Notes: generated by a model not told the origin, from the letters alone. 5,538 nucleotides of DNA from CAYZYO01 sp964482585 (GCA_964482585.1 CAYZYO010000127.1:1-5538); one strand, 5' to 3'; positions 1 to 5,436 are shown, counted from the stretch's first letter. Numbers and translations are program-made.

Positions 1-15
1 TGTTGAGTAAGCTAA

Positions 16-1035
16 TTATGCAAAATTCTCATTTAGTATATATTTATACAATGTTATATAATCATTGACCATTCTTTGCTGGCTAAACTGTTCTTCAACC
101 CACCGACGGCAGTTTTCCCGGGAAAGAGAAGAAATCTTGTCTAATTTATCACATGCTTCATTTACATTCTGCACCAAAAAACCCGTTTTACCATTCTGGA
201 TTACTTCCGGCATGGAACCTTTATTAAATGCTATTACCGGAGTACCACAGGCCATTGCTTCAATAACACTCAGCCCAAATGGCTCATTAAAATAGATGGG
301 ATGCAGGAGGGCATAAGCACCGCCTAAGAGTTCATTGCGTTTGGATGGGCCTACAGAACCAAGGTATACTATATTAGTATTATCTATGTGAGGGCAAACC
401 TGGTTATTAAAATAGCTTTTATCCTGAATTACACCTGCAAGGTATAGCCGCCTGCCACATTTTTTAGCTATTTCTATTGCTTCCCGGGTGCCTTTATCCG
501 GGTGAATGCGGCCAAAATATAAGAGGTAGTCACCAGTCTGTGGGTTATAATCAAACTCTTTCATATTAATTCCATGATAGACTGTAGCTAAATAATCTAA
601 ATCAGGACTCCGGTCAGCATTACTTATGGAGACATAGTAATTGTCCCGGTTATATTCTTGATATACAGGTAGAATTTTACTGGATGAAAAGCCGTGAATT
701 GTTGTCAGCATTGGTGTACTTACCAGACGGCTATATGAAAGCGGCATGAAGTCATAATTGTTATGAATAATATCAAACATATTAGCCTTCTCAAATAGAT
801 GGGCAATATGTAATGTTTCCCAAACCTTGGGATCAATATTCTTATTCTCTTCATAAGGGAATTGACAAATATAATCCAGATTTCCCGAAGTTATTGAGTC
901 ACCGGTAGCAAATAGAGTTACGTCAATTCCTGTTTCTACAAGGCCTTCATTTATTAAAGAAACAACCCTTTCCCATGGACCATAGTGACGTGGGGGTGTT
1001 CTCCATGCTATTGGAGATAATAAGGCTACTTTCAT
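16..1035 (-). CDS. GT4-family (GT-B fold) glycosyltransferase
   Basis: This gene encodes a 339-residue retaining glycosyltransferase of family GT4, which transfers a sugar from an activated (nucleotide) donor to an unidentified acceptor, probably in the cytoplasm since no signal peptide or membrane segment is visible. The N-terminal Rossmann half starts with MKVALLSPIAW and has the loop PPRHYGPWERVV (residues 14-25), the place of the glycine-rich acceptor/donor loop. The C-terminal half carries FGRIHPDKG (174-182), whose Arg and Lys normally contact the donor phosphates, and the hallmark E-x7-E motif in EPFGLSVIE (Glu251 and Glu259), followed by AMACGTPVIA and a GKTGFLV segment. Length is slightly short but complete for GT4. 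The ATG is supported by AGGAG (1043-1047) seven bases upstream and by a good promoter at 1134-1162. It reads as a single-gene unit here; no terminator is visible in the 15 bases left after the stop. The family call is secure; acceptor and product are unknown. Confidence 0.93.
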   Translation of the reverse strand: MKVALLSPIAWRTPPRHYGPWERVVSLINEGLVETGIDVTLFATGDSITSGNLDYICQFPYEENKNIDPKVWETLHIAHLFEKANMFDIIHNNYDFMPLSYSRLVSTPMLTTIHGFSSSKILPVYQEYNRDNYYVSISNADRSPDLDYLATVYHGINMKEFDYNPQTGDYLLYFGRIHPDKGTREAIEIAKKCGRRLYLAGVIQDKSYFNNQVCPHIDNTNIVYLGSVGPSKRNELLGGAYALLHPIYFNEPFGLSVIEAMACGTPVIAFNKGSMPEVIQNGKTGFLVQNVNEACDKLDKISSLSRENCRRWVEEQFSQQRMVNDYITLYKYILNENFA

Positions 1036-1133
1036 ATCAGATCTCCTAATATTTAATTCATAATAATGAAATATTGATTAAGGTTATTTTAGCTATTAAT
1101 TACCTAAGATGCAAGGTTTATACAATCATATTG

Positions 1134-1162
1134 ATTATATTGAATTTATCAAAAATTCTCAA
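1134..1162 (-). promoter_or_regulatory. Sigma-A-type promoter of the glycosyltransferase gene
   Basis: On the minus strand there is TTGAGA (1162-1157), a 17-base spacer and a perfect TATAAT (1139-1134). The expected start is near 1127, giving a leader of about 90 bases before the ATG at 1035. The quality of the match suggests vegetative (housekeeping sigma) expression. The rest of the 290-base gap between the coat gene and this gene is AT-rich; apart from the coat terminator it shows only a 10-base palindrome GCAAATTTGC at 1223-1232, of unknown meaning. Confidence 0.7.
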
Positions 1163-1286
1163 AGATTATCTTGGAAATTATTAAAAAAACTCTTTGTCTA
1201 TTAATTCATCTAGTCATAAAAGGCAAATTTGCAGTGGTTGTCGTTTATATTAATGGTTTAAATCGCCAATTATTAATGTTTTCGAC

Positions 1287-1315
1287 AAAAAAGGGCCCCT
1301 GTAGGACCCTTTTTT
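1287..1315 (-). terminator. Intrinsic terminator of the spore coat operon
   Basis: Read on the minus strand, GGGTCC (1309-1304) pairs with GGGCCC (1298-1293) across a five-base loop, with one G-U pair. The stem is extended by six A-U pairs, and the 3' side is a run of six U residues (1292-1287). It lies 10 bases past the stop of the last coat gene. On the plus strand the same bases give a C/A mismatch, so the structure favours leftward transcripts, although it could act weakly in both directions. Confidence 0.88.
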
Positions 1316-1325
1316 GAGCTATTAG

Positions 1326-1583
1326 TTAAATGCCCATCTGGGATTTGACCTGCTGAATATCTTTACTTTCAGCAGGTGCGGCAGGTTTATAAAAACCTTT
1401 CTGCTCCGCTAATTGGTAAAGCTGATATTGGAATTGTTCATCCGAGTTTCTGATCTGTTGGAGGGTCTGTCTTAACTGCTGATTAGATGTTTCTGTAATA
1501 ACATTTTCATACATGGTTAAGCCTGATTTAGCACCTGAAAGAAGATCGTTGATCATTTCTTTATCCTGCATATGCTTGTACAT
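1326..1583 (-). CDS. Coat_F (CotF-like) spore coat protein
   Basis: This gene encodes an 85-residue helical protein of the Coat_F family, structural proteins placed on the spore coat by the mother cell. The core is a two-helix, ferritin-like hairpin: helix one runs through DKEMINDLLSGAKSGLTMYENVITE (about 7-31) and helix two through LRQTLQQIRNSDEQFQYQLYQLAEQKG (about 37-63). It ends in the typical KGFYKP turn and a Gln/Ala/Pro-rich tail. The pattern N-DLL, K, Y, ITE, N, LR-L--I, DEQ, KG-Y-P is characteristic of the family. The ATG at 1583 has AAAGGAGATGAG just upstream (1598-1587), and this ribosome binding site begins in the stop codon of the preceding gene (TAA at 1599-1597), which suggests translational coupling. 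It is the second gene of a two-gene leftward operon with its own terminator. No convincing sigma-E or sigma-K promoter could be assigned, so sporulation timing is inferred from the family. Confidence 0.88.
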   Translation of the reverse strand: MYKHMQDKEMINDLLSGAKSGLTMYENVITETSNQQLRQTLQQIRNSDEQFQYQLYQLAEQKGFYKPAAPAESKDIQQVKSQMGI

Positions 1584-1596
1584 TAACTCATCTCCT

Positions 1597-1779
1597 TTAT
1601 CCTAAAAATGAAGTTAGCTTTTGATAGGTTTGGCTGGATGATTTTGCTGCTTGAGAAAATATTTGGCGGCACTGTGGATCTTGAGACTGTTCAGCATAGA
1701 AATTACACTTTCTTTCCATAGTCATGTGGGAACCAATCAGATGCCTTAGATTTTGAAGTTCTTGTTGATTTAAGGTCAT
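1597..1779 (-). CDS. Small Coat_F-related helical protein, likely spore coat partner
   Basis: This gene encodes a 60-residue protein predicted to be two amphipathic helices (about 4-30 and 34-57), rich in Gln and Ser, with no signal or membrane segment. The pattern QQELQNLRHLIGSHMTMERKCNFYAEQSQDPQCRQIF resembles the N-terminal half of Coat_F-type proteins (L--L---E----K---YA----D-----F). The product looks like a short paralogue of the 85-residue protein encoded 13 bases downstream. Its own ribosome binding site, AAAGGAG (1797-1791), stands 11 bases before the ATG. It is the first gene of the coat pair, so the two products are probably made together and may pack against each other in the coat. 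Two cysteines (Cys25 and Cys37) could allow disulfide cross-linking; that is speculation. The gene is real by ribosome binding site, context and composition; the coat assignment is a weaker, family-level inference. Confidence 0.72.
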   Translation of the reverse strand: MTLNQQELQNLRHLIGSHMTMERKCNFYAEQSQDPQCRQIFSQAAKSSSQTYQKLTSFLG

Positions 1780-1953
1780 TACTAACTATACTCCTTTCTA
1801 ATCTGTATTGTGCAGTTACACATTAATAGATTGTGTACTTTTTAAATATTTATTCAATTTCAAAGCTTTCAAATAATGAATAAAATAAGATTAAATATAA
1901 TGTCTAACATAAAAAGCTTTTTTATTAAAAATACAAAAGATGTAATTTTGATA

Positions 1954-1983
1954 TTGACAATATTTTAATTGACATGCTAGATT
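1954..1983 (+). promoter_or_regulatory. Candidate distal promoter for the TRAP operon leader
   Basis: A perfect TTGACA (1954-1959) is followed after 18 bases by TAGATT (1978-1983), which is preceded by TGC, giving an extended -10 element. Transcription would start near 1990, about 415 bases before the first TRAP gene. A second TTGACA at 1969-1974 has no good -10 at 16-18 bases. The spacing is slightly long and the -10 matches four of six positions, so this is a moderate call. Confidence 0.42.
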
Positions 1984-1985
1984 AT

Positions 1986-2024
1986 AAAAAAGCCAATTAT
2001 AGATTTTGCTTAATTAGCTTTTTT
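1986..2024. repeat. A/T-rich inverted repeat with terminator-like U tract
   Basis: AAAAAAGC (1986-1993) pairs with GCTTTTTT (2017-2024), and AATTA (1995-1999) pairs with TAATT (2011-2015). A C/A mismatch separates the two arms and the loop is 11 bases. It is symmetric and ends in a U run on both strands, so it could be a weak bidirectional terminator. However, no gene ends nearby on either strand, and it lies right at the start point expected from the promoter at 1954-1983. A protein-binding palindrome or 5' stabilising hairpin is equally possible. Confidence 0.4.
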
Positions 2025-2032
2025 AATATAGA

Positions 2033-2103
2033 ACTATTGCATCTGTAGAGAAGAGAAGATTTTAGTCTGCGGTTGCACTGTTCCGAAGGTAAAGTGAAAT
2101 AGT
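2033..2103 (+). other. Possible structured RNA element in the TRAP leader
   Basis: ACTATT (2033-2038) is complementary to AATAGT (2098-2103). This would close a domain containing an imperfect hairpin in which CACT (2076-2079) pairs with AGTG (2093-2096) and TTCC pairs with GG-U-AA around a GAA loop. The interior also has purine-rich GAGAAGAGAAG. The layout resembles a small aptamer domain with a closing stem, but the closing helix is weak (six pairs, mostly A-U), and I could not match it to a known riboswitch consensus. It would be transcribed only from the distal promoter. Low confidence. Confidence 0.25.
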
Positions 2104-2176
2104 AAATTTTTATAAGTCACTTGAATGGTAAAAAATTAAAAAATTAGCTTAGATTTAATCACTGCAGCATATATTT

Positions 2177-2224
2177 ATACCAACAAAATAACTCCGGGAT
2201 GGATTTTTGTAGTATGGTTGGTAT
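2177..2224 (+). repeat. Perfect 8-bp inverted repeat (hairpin) in the TRAP leader
   Basis: ATACCAAC (2177-2184) is the exact reverse complement of GTTGGTAT (2217-2224), enclosing 32 bases. The right arm overlaps the candidate -35 TTGGTA (2218-2223) of the proximal promoter. It could therefore be an operator half-site pair or, in transcripts from the distal promoter, an RNA stem. The enclosed loop contains ATAACTCC (2188-2195), which recurs exactly at the attenuator (2348-2355). Confidence 0.45.
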
Positions 2225-2247
2225 TCCGGTAGTACAGTTAATATAAT
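2218..2247 (+). promoter_or_regulatory. Candidate proximal promoter for the TRAP operon
   Basis: A perfect TATAAT (2242-2247) lies 18 bases after TTGGTA (2218-2223), a four-of-six match to the -35 consensus. The start would be near 2254, giving a leader of about 150 bases that includes the octamer repeats and the attenuator hairpin. The perfect -10 makes this the more likely operon promoter; the weak -35 would fit activator-dependent or regulated use. Confidence 0.48.
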
Positions 2248-2280
2248 TTAAAAAAAGGTAGTAAGGTAAGACGGTAGGAA
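2220..2280 (+). repeat. GGTA octamer direct repeats around the proximal promoter
   Basis: Two contiguous 8-base units, GGTATTCC (2220-2227) and GGTAGTAC (2228-2235), sit between the -35 and -10. Three more contiguous units, GGTAGTAA (2257-2264), GGTAAGAC (2265-2272) and GGTAGGAA (2273-2280), follow the expected start site. The first four bases are invariant and the period is exactly eight. An 11-base copy, AGGTAGTAAGG (2256-2266), recurs inside the first TRAP gene at 2448-2458. They may be binding sites for a regulator on DNA or RNA; their role is unknown. Confidence 0.5.
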
Positions 2281-2335
2281 TAAAGAATACTGGTCTGGTT
2301 TCGTTTATCAGGTATGATGTGCACGAAAAAAGGCT

Positions 2336-2371
2336 GAGATTCTTGATATAACTCCTGCGGGGGTTTTTTTT
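2336..2371 (+). terminator. Leader attenuator: intrinsic terminator with competing stem
   Basis: AACTCC (2350-2355) pairs with GGGGTT (2360-2365) around a TGCG tetraloop closed by C-G, a member of the stable UNCG class. It is followed directly by a run of T residues reaching 2371. The stem is short (six pairs, one G-U) but well formed. It ends 33 bases before the GTG of the TRAP lipoprotein gene, with no upstream rightward gene to terminate. An alternative hairpin, GAG-A-TT (2336-2341) with AACTC (2350-2354), uses the same left arm and would block the terminator. Regulation by premature termination is therefore plausible; the ligand or protein is unknown. Confidence 0.6.
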
Positions 2372-2404
2372 GTTGCTAAAAATATAAAAAGAGGAGGAAG
2401 ACAA

Positions 2405-3502
2405 GTGAAAGTATTTTTTTGTAGGTGTGGCCGAAGCATCAGGCCGCAGGTAGTAAGGAAGGGTTTAGCTTTATTGTTAGTATTTATGCTGTTGGCAGTA
2501 TCAGGCTGTTCAAATCAAGCTGAGGAACTTGATCAAGGGCAAAATGAGGTAGTTGAGCTAAGATTGGCACATTTTTGGCCATCAACCCACCCGGTTGAGA
2601 CTGAACTGGTTCAACCCTGGGCCAAAGCAGTAAATGAAGCAACTGGTGGCAGGGTAAAAATAAACAGCTACCCTAATCAAACCCTGCTGCCCTCAGATGC
2701 TACTTATGGTGGAGTAGTTGATGGTATTGCTGACATAGGAATATCCTGTTTTGCCTATACCCGCGGACGTTTTCCAGTACTCGAGGTATTTGAGCTGCCA
2801 GGTATCCTTTATAAGGATTCTAAAGTTGCCAGTATGGTAGCCTGGCAAGGAATTAAAGAGTTAAATCCACAGGAGATTCAGGATACCAAACTTATGATGG
2901 TAATTACTACTGGACCAGGGAATATATTTACTAAAGATCCAGTCAGTAACTTGGATGATTTAAAAGGTTTAGAAATAAGAGCTACTGGTTTAAGTGCTAA
3001 AACCCTGAGTGCTTTAGGTGCAATACCGGTAGCTATGCCTCAATCGGAAGCTTATGACGCCCTGGCAAAAGGAACGGTAAAAGCAAATCTTGGCCCGGAT
3101 GAAATATTACAGGGTTGGAGACAGGCGGAAGTCACTGATTATTTGACTGAGACGCCCTTTTTATACAATACATTGTTTTTTGTTACTATGAATGTTGATA
3201 AATGGGAATCTTTAGACCCTGATATTCAACAAGCTATAGAAGCAGTTAATGAAGAATATTTTACCCAGGTAGCTGCTGGCCTGTGGGATAAACAAAACGA
3301 GGCAGCATTGAAATGGGCGGTTGAAGAAAAGGGAATGGAGATTATTAATCTGCTGCCAGAAGAAGCTGATAAGTGGATAAACTTAGTAAAGCCTATTCAG
3401 GATGAATTTATAGAACAAATGAATGCCCAGGGATTTGACGGGCAAAAAATACTTGATACGGTTAAAGACCTGGCAGATAAATATAATGAAGATAGTCAAT
3501 AA
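2405..3502 (+). CDS. dctP: TRAP transporter substrate-binding lipoprotein, DctP family
   Basis: This gene encodes the extracytoplasmic solute receptor of a TRAP transporter (365 residues). It captures an organic acid-like ligand outside the membrane and delivers it to the QM membrane subunits. A lipoprotein signal is clear: basic n-region, hydrophobic stretch at 20-32 and lipobox VSGC with the lipidated Cys35. The mature DctP fold begins at ELRLAHFWPSTHP (51-63). DLKGLEIRATG (185-195) carries Arg192, which in this family usually forms the salt bridge to the ligand carboxylate. IPVAMPQSEAYDALAKG (207-223) is another strong family signature. The start is GTG, supported by AGGAGG (2392-2397) seven bases upstream, and no other usable start precedes the signal peptide. 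The n-region is oddly long and has two cysteines (FFCRCGR). It is the first gene of the operon, 20 bases before the small membrane subunit, and is probably controlled by the leader attenuator. The substrate cannot be read from the sequence. Confidence 0.95.
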   Translation: MKVFFCRCGRSIRPQVVRKGLALLLVFMLLAVSGCSNQAEELDQGQNEVVELRLAHFWPSTHPVETELVQPWAKAVNEATGGRVKINSYPNQTLLPSDATYGGVVDGIADIGISCFAYTRGRFPVLEVFELPGILYKDSKVASMVAWQGIKELNPQEIQDTKLMMVITTGPGNIFTKDPVSNLDDLKGLEIRATGLSAKTLSALGAIPVAMPQSEAYDALAKGTVKANLGPDEILQGWRQAEVTDYLTETPFLYNTLFFVTMNVDKWESLDPDIQQAIEAVNEEYFTQVAAGLWDKQNEAALKWAVEEKGMEIINLLPEEADKWINLVKPIQDEFIEQMNAQGFDGQKILDTVKDLADKYNEDSQ

Positions 3503-3522
3503 CCTTTGGAGGTACCTGTGAT

Positions 3523-4074
3523 ATGAAACCATTTACAAATTTTATTACTGGATTTAGCCAACAGCTGGATAAGATAGCCGGATTATGTATTGTAGGGATA
3601 ATGGTGTTGGTAGTATGTAACGTAGTTTTACGGGCAGTTTTGACCCGTCCTATTTTAGGGACTTATGAGCTGGTCAGTCTTCTGACTGCTGTAAGTATTG
3701 CTCTTGCTCTGGCTAATTGTGCTATTAATAATGCTCATATTGCGGTCGATTTTGTAGTTGATCGTTTTCCGTTAATGTATCAGGCGATTAGTGATAGTAT
3801 TATAAATCTTACAGCCATTATTTTCTGGGGGTTTTCAGCATGGCACTTAGGACAATACGCCAATAAGATGATCCAAAATGGAATAGTATCATCTACTGCT
3901 CAGATTCCAATTTATCCGGTAATTTATCTTATTGCCTTAGGCTTAATAACTCTATGCCTGGTTTTAATCATAAGGTGGCTGGATGCACTTAAGAATGCTT
4001 TTGCATGTGTTTCCATTACCAGGTCCTGGTTACTGGGCGAATGGGGAAATAATACCCGGAAGGCGATGAGATGA
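3523..4074 (+). CDS. dctQ: TRAP transporter small permease subunit, DctQ family
   Basis: This gene encodes the small integral membrane subunit of the TRAP transporter (183 residues, usual length for DctQ). Four hydrophobic segments are visible at about 18-40, 49-67, 88-110 and 131-152. Family features are GTYELV (46-51) at the start of the second segment, the HIAVDFV stretch (72-78) after it, and the PIYPVIY entry to the last segment (129-135). DctQ binds the large subunit and is thought to help present the membrane complex to the loaded receptor. GGAGGT (3508-3513) lies nine bases before the ATG; a nearby GTG at 3518 runs straight into a stop and is excluded. The stop overlaps the next start by four bases (ATGA, 4071-4074), which implies translational coupling and matched amounts of the two membrane subunits. 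The C-terminal tail is basic (RSWLLGEWGNNTRKAMR), as expected for a cytoplasmic end. Confidence 0.93.
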   Translation: MKPFTNFITGFSQQLDKIAGLCIVGIMVLVVCNVVLRAVLTRPILGTYELVSLLTAVSIALALANCAINNAHIAVDFVVDRFPLMYQAISDSIINLTAIIFWGFSAWHLGQYANKMIQNGIVSSTAQIPIYPVIYLIALGLITLCLVLIIRWLDALKNAFACVSITRSWLLGEWGNNTRKAMR

Positions 4075-5381
4075 GTCCACTTTTAGTTGGGATAATTGGA
4101 ATAGCTGCCTTTTTTACCTTAATTGCATTGCGGATGCCTATTGCTTATGCTATGGCCTTGATAGGATTTGCTGGCTTTAGCTGCCTAACTTCAGTTTCTA
4201 TAGGGTTTAGTATGGTGGCCAAGGAAATCTACAGCACTTTTTCCTCTTATTCATTAAGTGTAATTGCAATGTTTGTGTGGATGGGTTTTCTTGCCTATTA
4301 TTCAGGAATTGGTACTCGTTTATATATTTTTGCCTATAAGTTAATTGGACATTTTCCAGGTGGTTTGGCCATTGCTACCCAGGCAGCATGTGGGGTATTT
4401 GGAGCTATTTGTGGTTCCAATACAGCTACAGCTGCTACGATGGGGGCCATTGCTTTACCGGAAATGAAAAAATATGAATATGATATGTCATTAGCTACGG
4501 CTAGCATAGCTGCTGGTGGAGTCTTAGGAGTATTGATACCACCAAGTGTCATATTTATTGTTTACGGAATGGCAACAGAGCAGTCAATAGGTGAGCTTTT
4601 CATGGCTGGAATTATACCTGGAATAATACTCATGTTCCTATATATAATAGCTATCTATATGCTTACTTTTCGCAACCCGGCCCTGGGACCTGCAGGCCCC
4701 AGGGCGAGCTGGAGGGAAAGAATCACTGCACTTCGTGGAGGACTAGGAGAAGTATTGGTGATATTTGGTATATCCATGGGAGGATTATTTAGAGGGTACT
4801 TTACCCCTACAGAGGCAGGCGCTATTGGAGCCGGTGGAGTTCTGGCGGTAGCCTTGATAGGCAGGCATCTTAACTGGGAAGAGTTTAAAAACTCACTTTT
4901 TGATACCACTAAGACTACAGCCATGATTATGCTAATGATTGCAGGGGCTATGATATTTGGGCGTTTTATGGCAATAAGCAGGGTTCCTTTTGAACTTGCG
5001 AACTGGGCTGGGTCATTAGCACTACCGCCTTTTGCCATAATAGGTATAATCCTTGTGATCTACTTCTTGTTAGGATGTTTTATTGATGCTTTAGCCCTGG
5101 TGCTTTTAACTATACCTATTTTTTATCCAATAGTTGTTAATACTTTAGGATATGATCCTATATGGTTTGGGGTGATTGTGGTAATGGTAGTTGCAATGGG
5201 AGTTATTACCCCACCAGTAGGCATGAATGTATATATAATTAAAGGAGTTGCTCCTGAAGTTCCCCTGGAAGTAATCTTTAAAGGAATCTGGCCATTTTTA
5301 GCGGCTATAACTGTATGTTTGATAATATTGATTGCTTTTCCCCAGATTGCAACCTTTTTACCTGAGGTTCTTACAAAATAA
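4071..5381 (+). CDS. dctM: TRAP transporter large permease subunit, DctM family
   Basis: This gene encodes the large membrane subunit that forms the transport channel and couples uptake to an ion gradient (436 residues, full length, with about a dozen hydrophobic segments). Signatures are GSNTATAATMGAIALPEM (115-132), LGVLIPPSVIFIVYG (152-166), FTPTEAGAIGA (244-254) and MGVITPPVGMNVYIIKG (376-392). The two pseudo-symmetric motifs ending in PPS and PPVG correspond to the inverted-repeat hairpins of this elevator-type (ion transporter superfamily) protein. The cytoplasmic linker NPALGPAGPRASWRER (202-217) is typical for the family. The start overlaps the small-subunit stop by ATGA, with GGAAGG (4058-4063) serving as ribosome binding site. 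It is the last operon gene, and its stop is followed 26 bases later by a strong terminator. Whether sodium or protons drive transport cannot be decided here. Confidence 0.96.
   Translation: MSPLLVGIIGIAAFFTLIALRMPIAYAMALIGFAGFSCLTSVSIGFSMVAKEIYSTFSSYSLSVIAMFVWMGFLAYYSGIGTRLYIFAYKLIGHFPGGLAIATQAACGVFGAICGSNTATAATMGAIALPEMKKYEYDMSLATASIAAGGVLGVLIPPSVIFIVYGMATEQSIGELFMAGIIPGIILMFLYIIAIYMLTFRNPALGPAGPRASWRERITALRGGLGEVLVIFGISMGGLFRGYFTPTEAGAIGAGGVLAVALIGRHLNWEEFKNSLFDTTKTTAMIMLMIAGAMIFGRFMAISRVPFELANWAGSLALPPFAIIGIILVIYFLLGCFIDALALVLLTIPIFYPIVVNTLGYDPIWFGVIVVMVVAMGVITPPVGMNVYIIKGVAPEVPLEVIFKGIWPFLAAITVCLIILIAFPQIATFLPEVLTK
4681..4704. repeat. GC-rich near-perfect palindrome inside the large permease gene
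   Basis: CCCTGGG (4681-4687) pairs with CCCAGGG (4698-4704), and the centre CCTGCAGG (4689-4696) is itself a perfect palindrome. Only the bases at 4688 and 4697 fail to pair, so 11 of 12 positions match. It encodes part of the conserved LGPAGPRA linker, so the protein sequence explains much of its GC content; the symmetry is a nucleotide-level feature. It could form a stable mRNA hairpin. Confidence 0.6.
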
Positions 5382-5407
5382 AAAGGGTTAAAAACATGAA
5401 AGATTAT

Positions 5408-5436
5408 AAAACCGCGCTACTTAGCGCGGTTTTTTT
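5408..5436 (+). terminator. Strong intrinsic terminator of the TRAP operon
   Basis: AAAACCGCGCT (5408-5418) pairs perfectly with AGCGCGGTTTT (5423-5433) around a four-base loop, ACTT, and the U run continues to 5436. It starts 26 bases after the stop of the large permease gene. The A run on its left could let it also terminate leftward transcripts. Confidence 0.93.

Larger units (their letters stand above)
1780..2404. other. Long AT-rich divergent intergenic region
   Basis: These 625 bases separate the leftward coat operon from the rightward TRAP operon and contain no credible protein gene. The left part (1780-1950) holds the coat ribosome binding site and AT-rich DNA, including two copies of AAAGCTTT (1862-1869 and 1913-1920, the latter inside a longer A5GCT6 palindrome). 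The right part contains, in order, a candidate promoter (1954-1983), an A/T-rich inverted repeat (1986-2024), a possible folded RNA element (2033-2103), a second hairpin (2177-2224), a second candidate promoter (2218-2247), GGTA octamers (2220-2280) and an attenuator-like terminator (2350-2371). A long, structured leader of this kind implies regulated TRAP expression. Confidence 0.7.

Noticed and set aside
65..295. Rightward open frame inside the glycosyltransferase gene
   Set aside because: It is antisense to the catalytic C-terminal half of a clearly real gene and shows no family features.
1798..1990. Sporulation (sigma-E or sigma-K) promoter of the coat operon
   Set aside because: A weak AATACAGA-type -10 lies near the ribosome binding site, but no acceptable -35 stands at the right distance, so I do not call it.
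2041..2130. Glycine riboswitch suggested by GAGAAGAG and CCGAAGG
   Set aside because: The conserved CTCTCAGG-type 3' segment and its pairing with the 5' GGAGAG are not present.
2311..2371. Thiamine pyrophosphate riboswitch suggested by GGCTGAGAT at 2332-2340
   Set aside because: Only this short motif matches. The second conserved arm (CCTGATCTGGATAATGCC-like) and the closing stem are absent, and the neighbours have no link to thiamine.
2311..2371. Fluoride riboswitch suggested by GATG followed by a distal ACTCCT before a terminator
   Set aside because: The 5' GGAGT partner required for the conserved helix is missing, and no fluoride exporter is nearby.
2159..2404. Leftward open frame of 81 codons across the TRAP leader
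   Set aside because: It starts exactly next to the dctP start on the opposite strand, has low-complexity Ser/Phe/Tyr/Leu composition, no ribosome binding site and no recognisable domain, and it is antisense to the promoter and attenuator.
1950..2404. Sigma-54 promoter for the TRAP operon
   Set aside because: No TGGCAC-N5-TTGC-type -24/-12 pair was found on the plus strand, although such control is known for some dct operons.
4334..5038. Two leftward open frames (4334-4552 and 4655-5038) opposite the large permease gene
   Set aside because: They are antisense shadows of conserved DctM motifs, rich in Ala/Pro/Ile as expected from reverse-complemented membrane codons.
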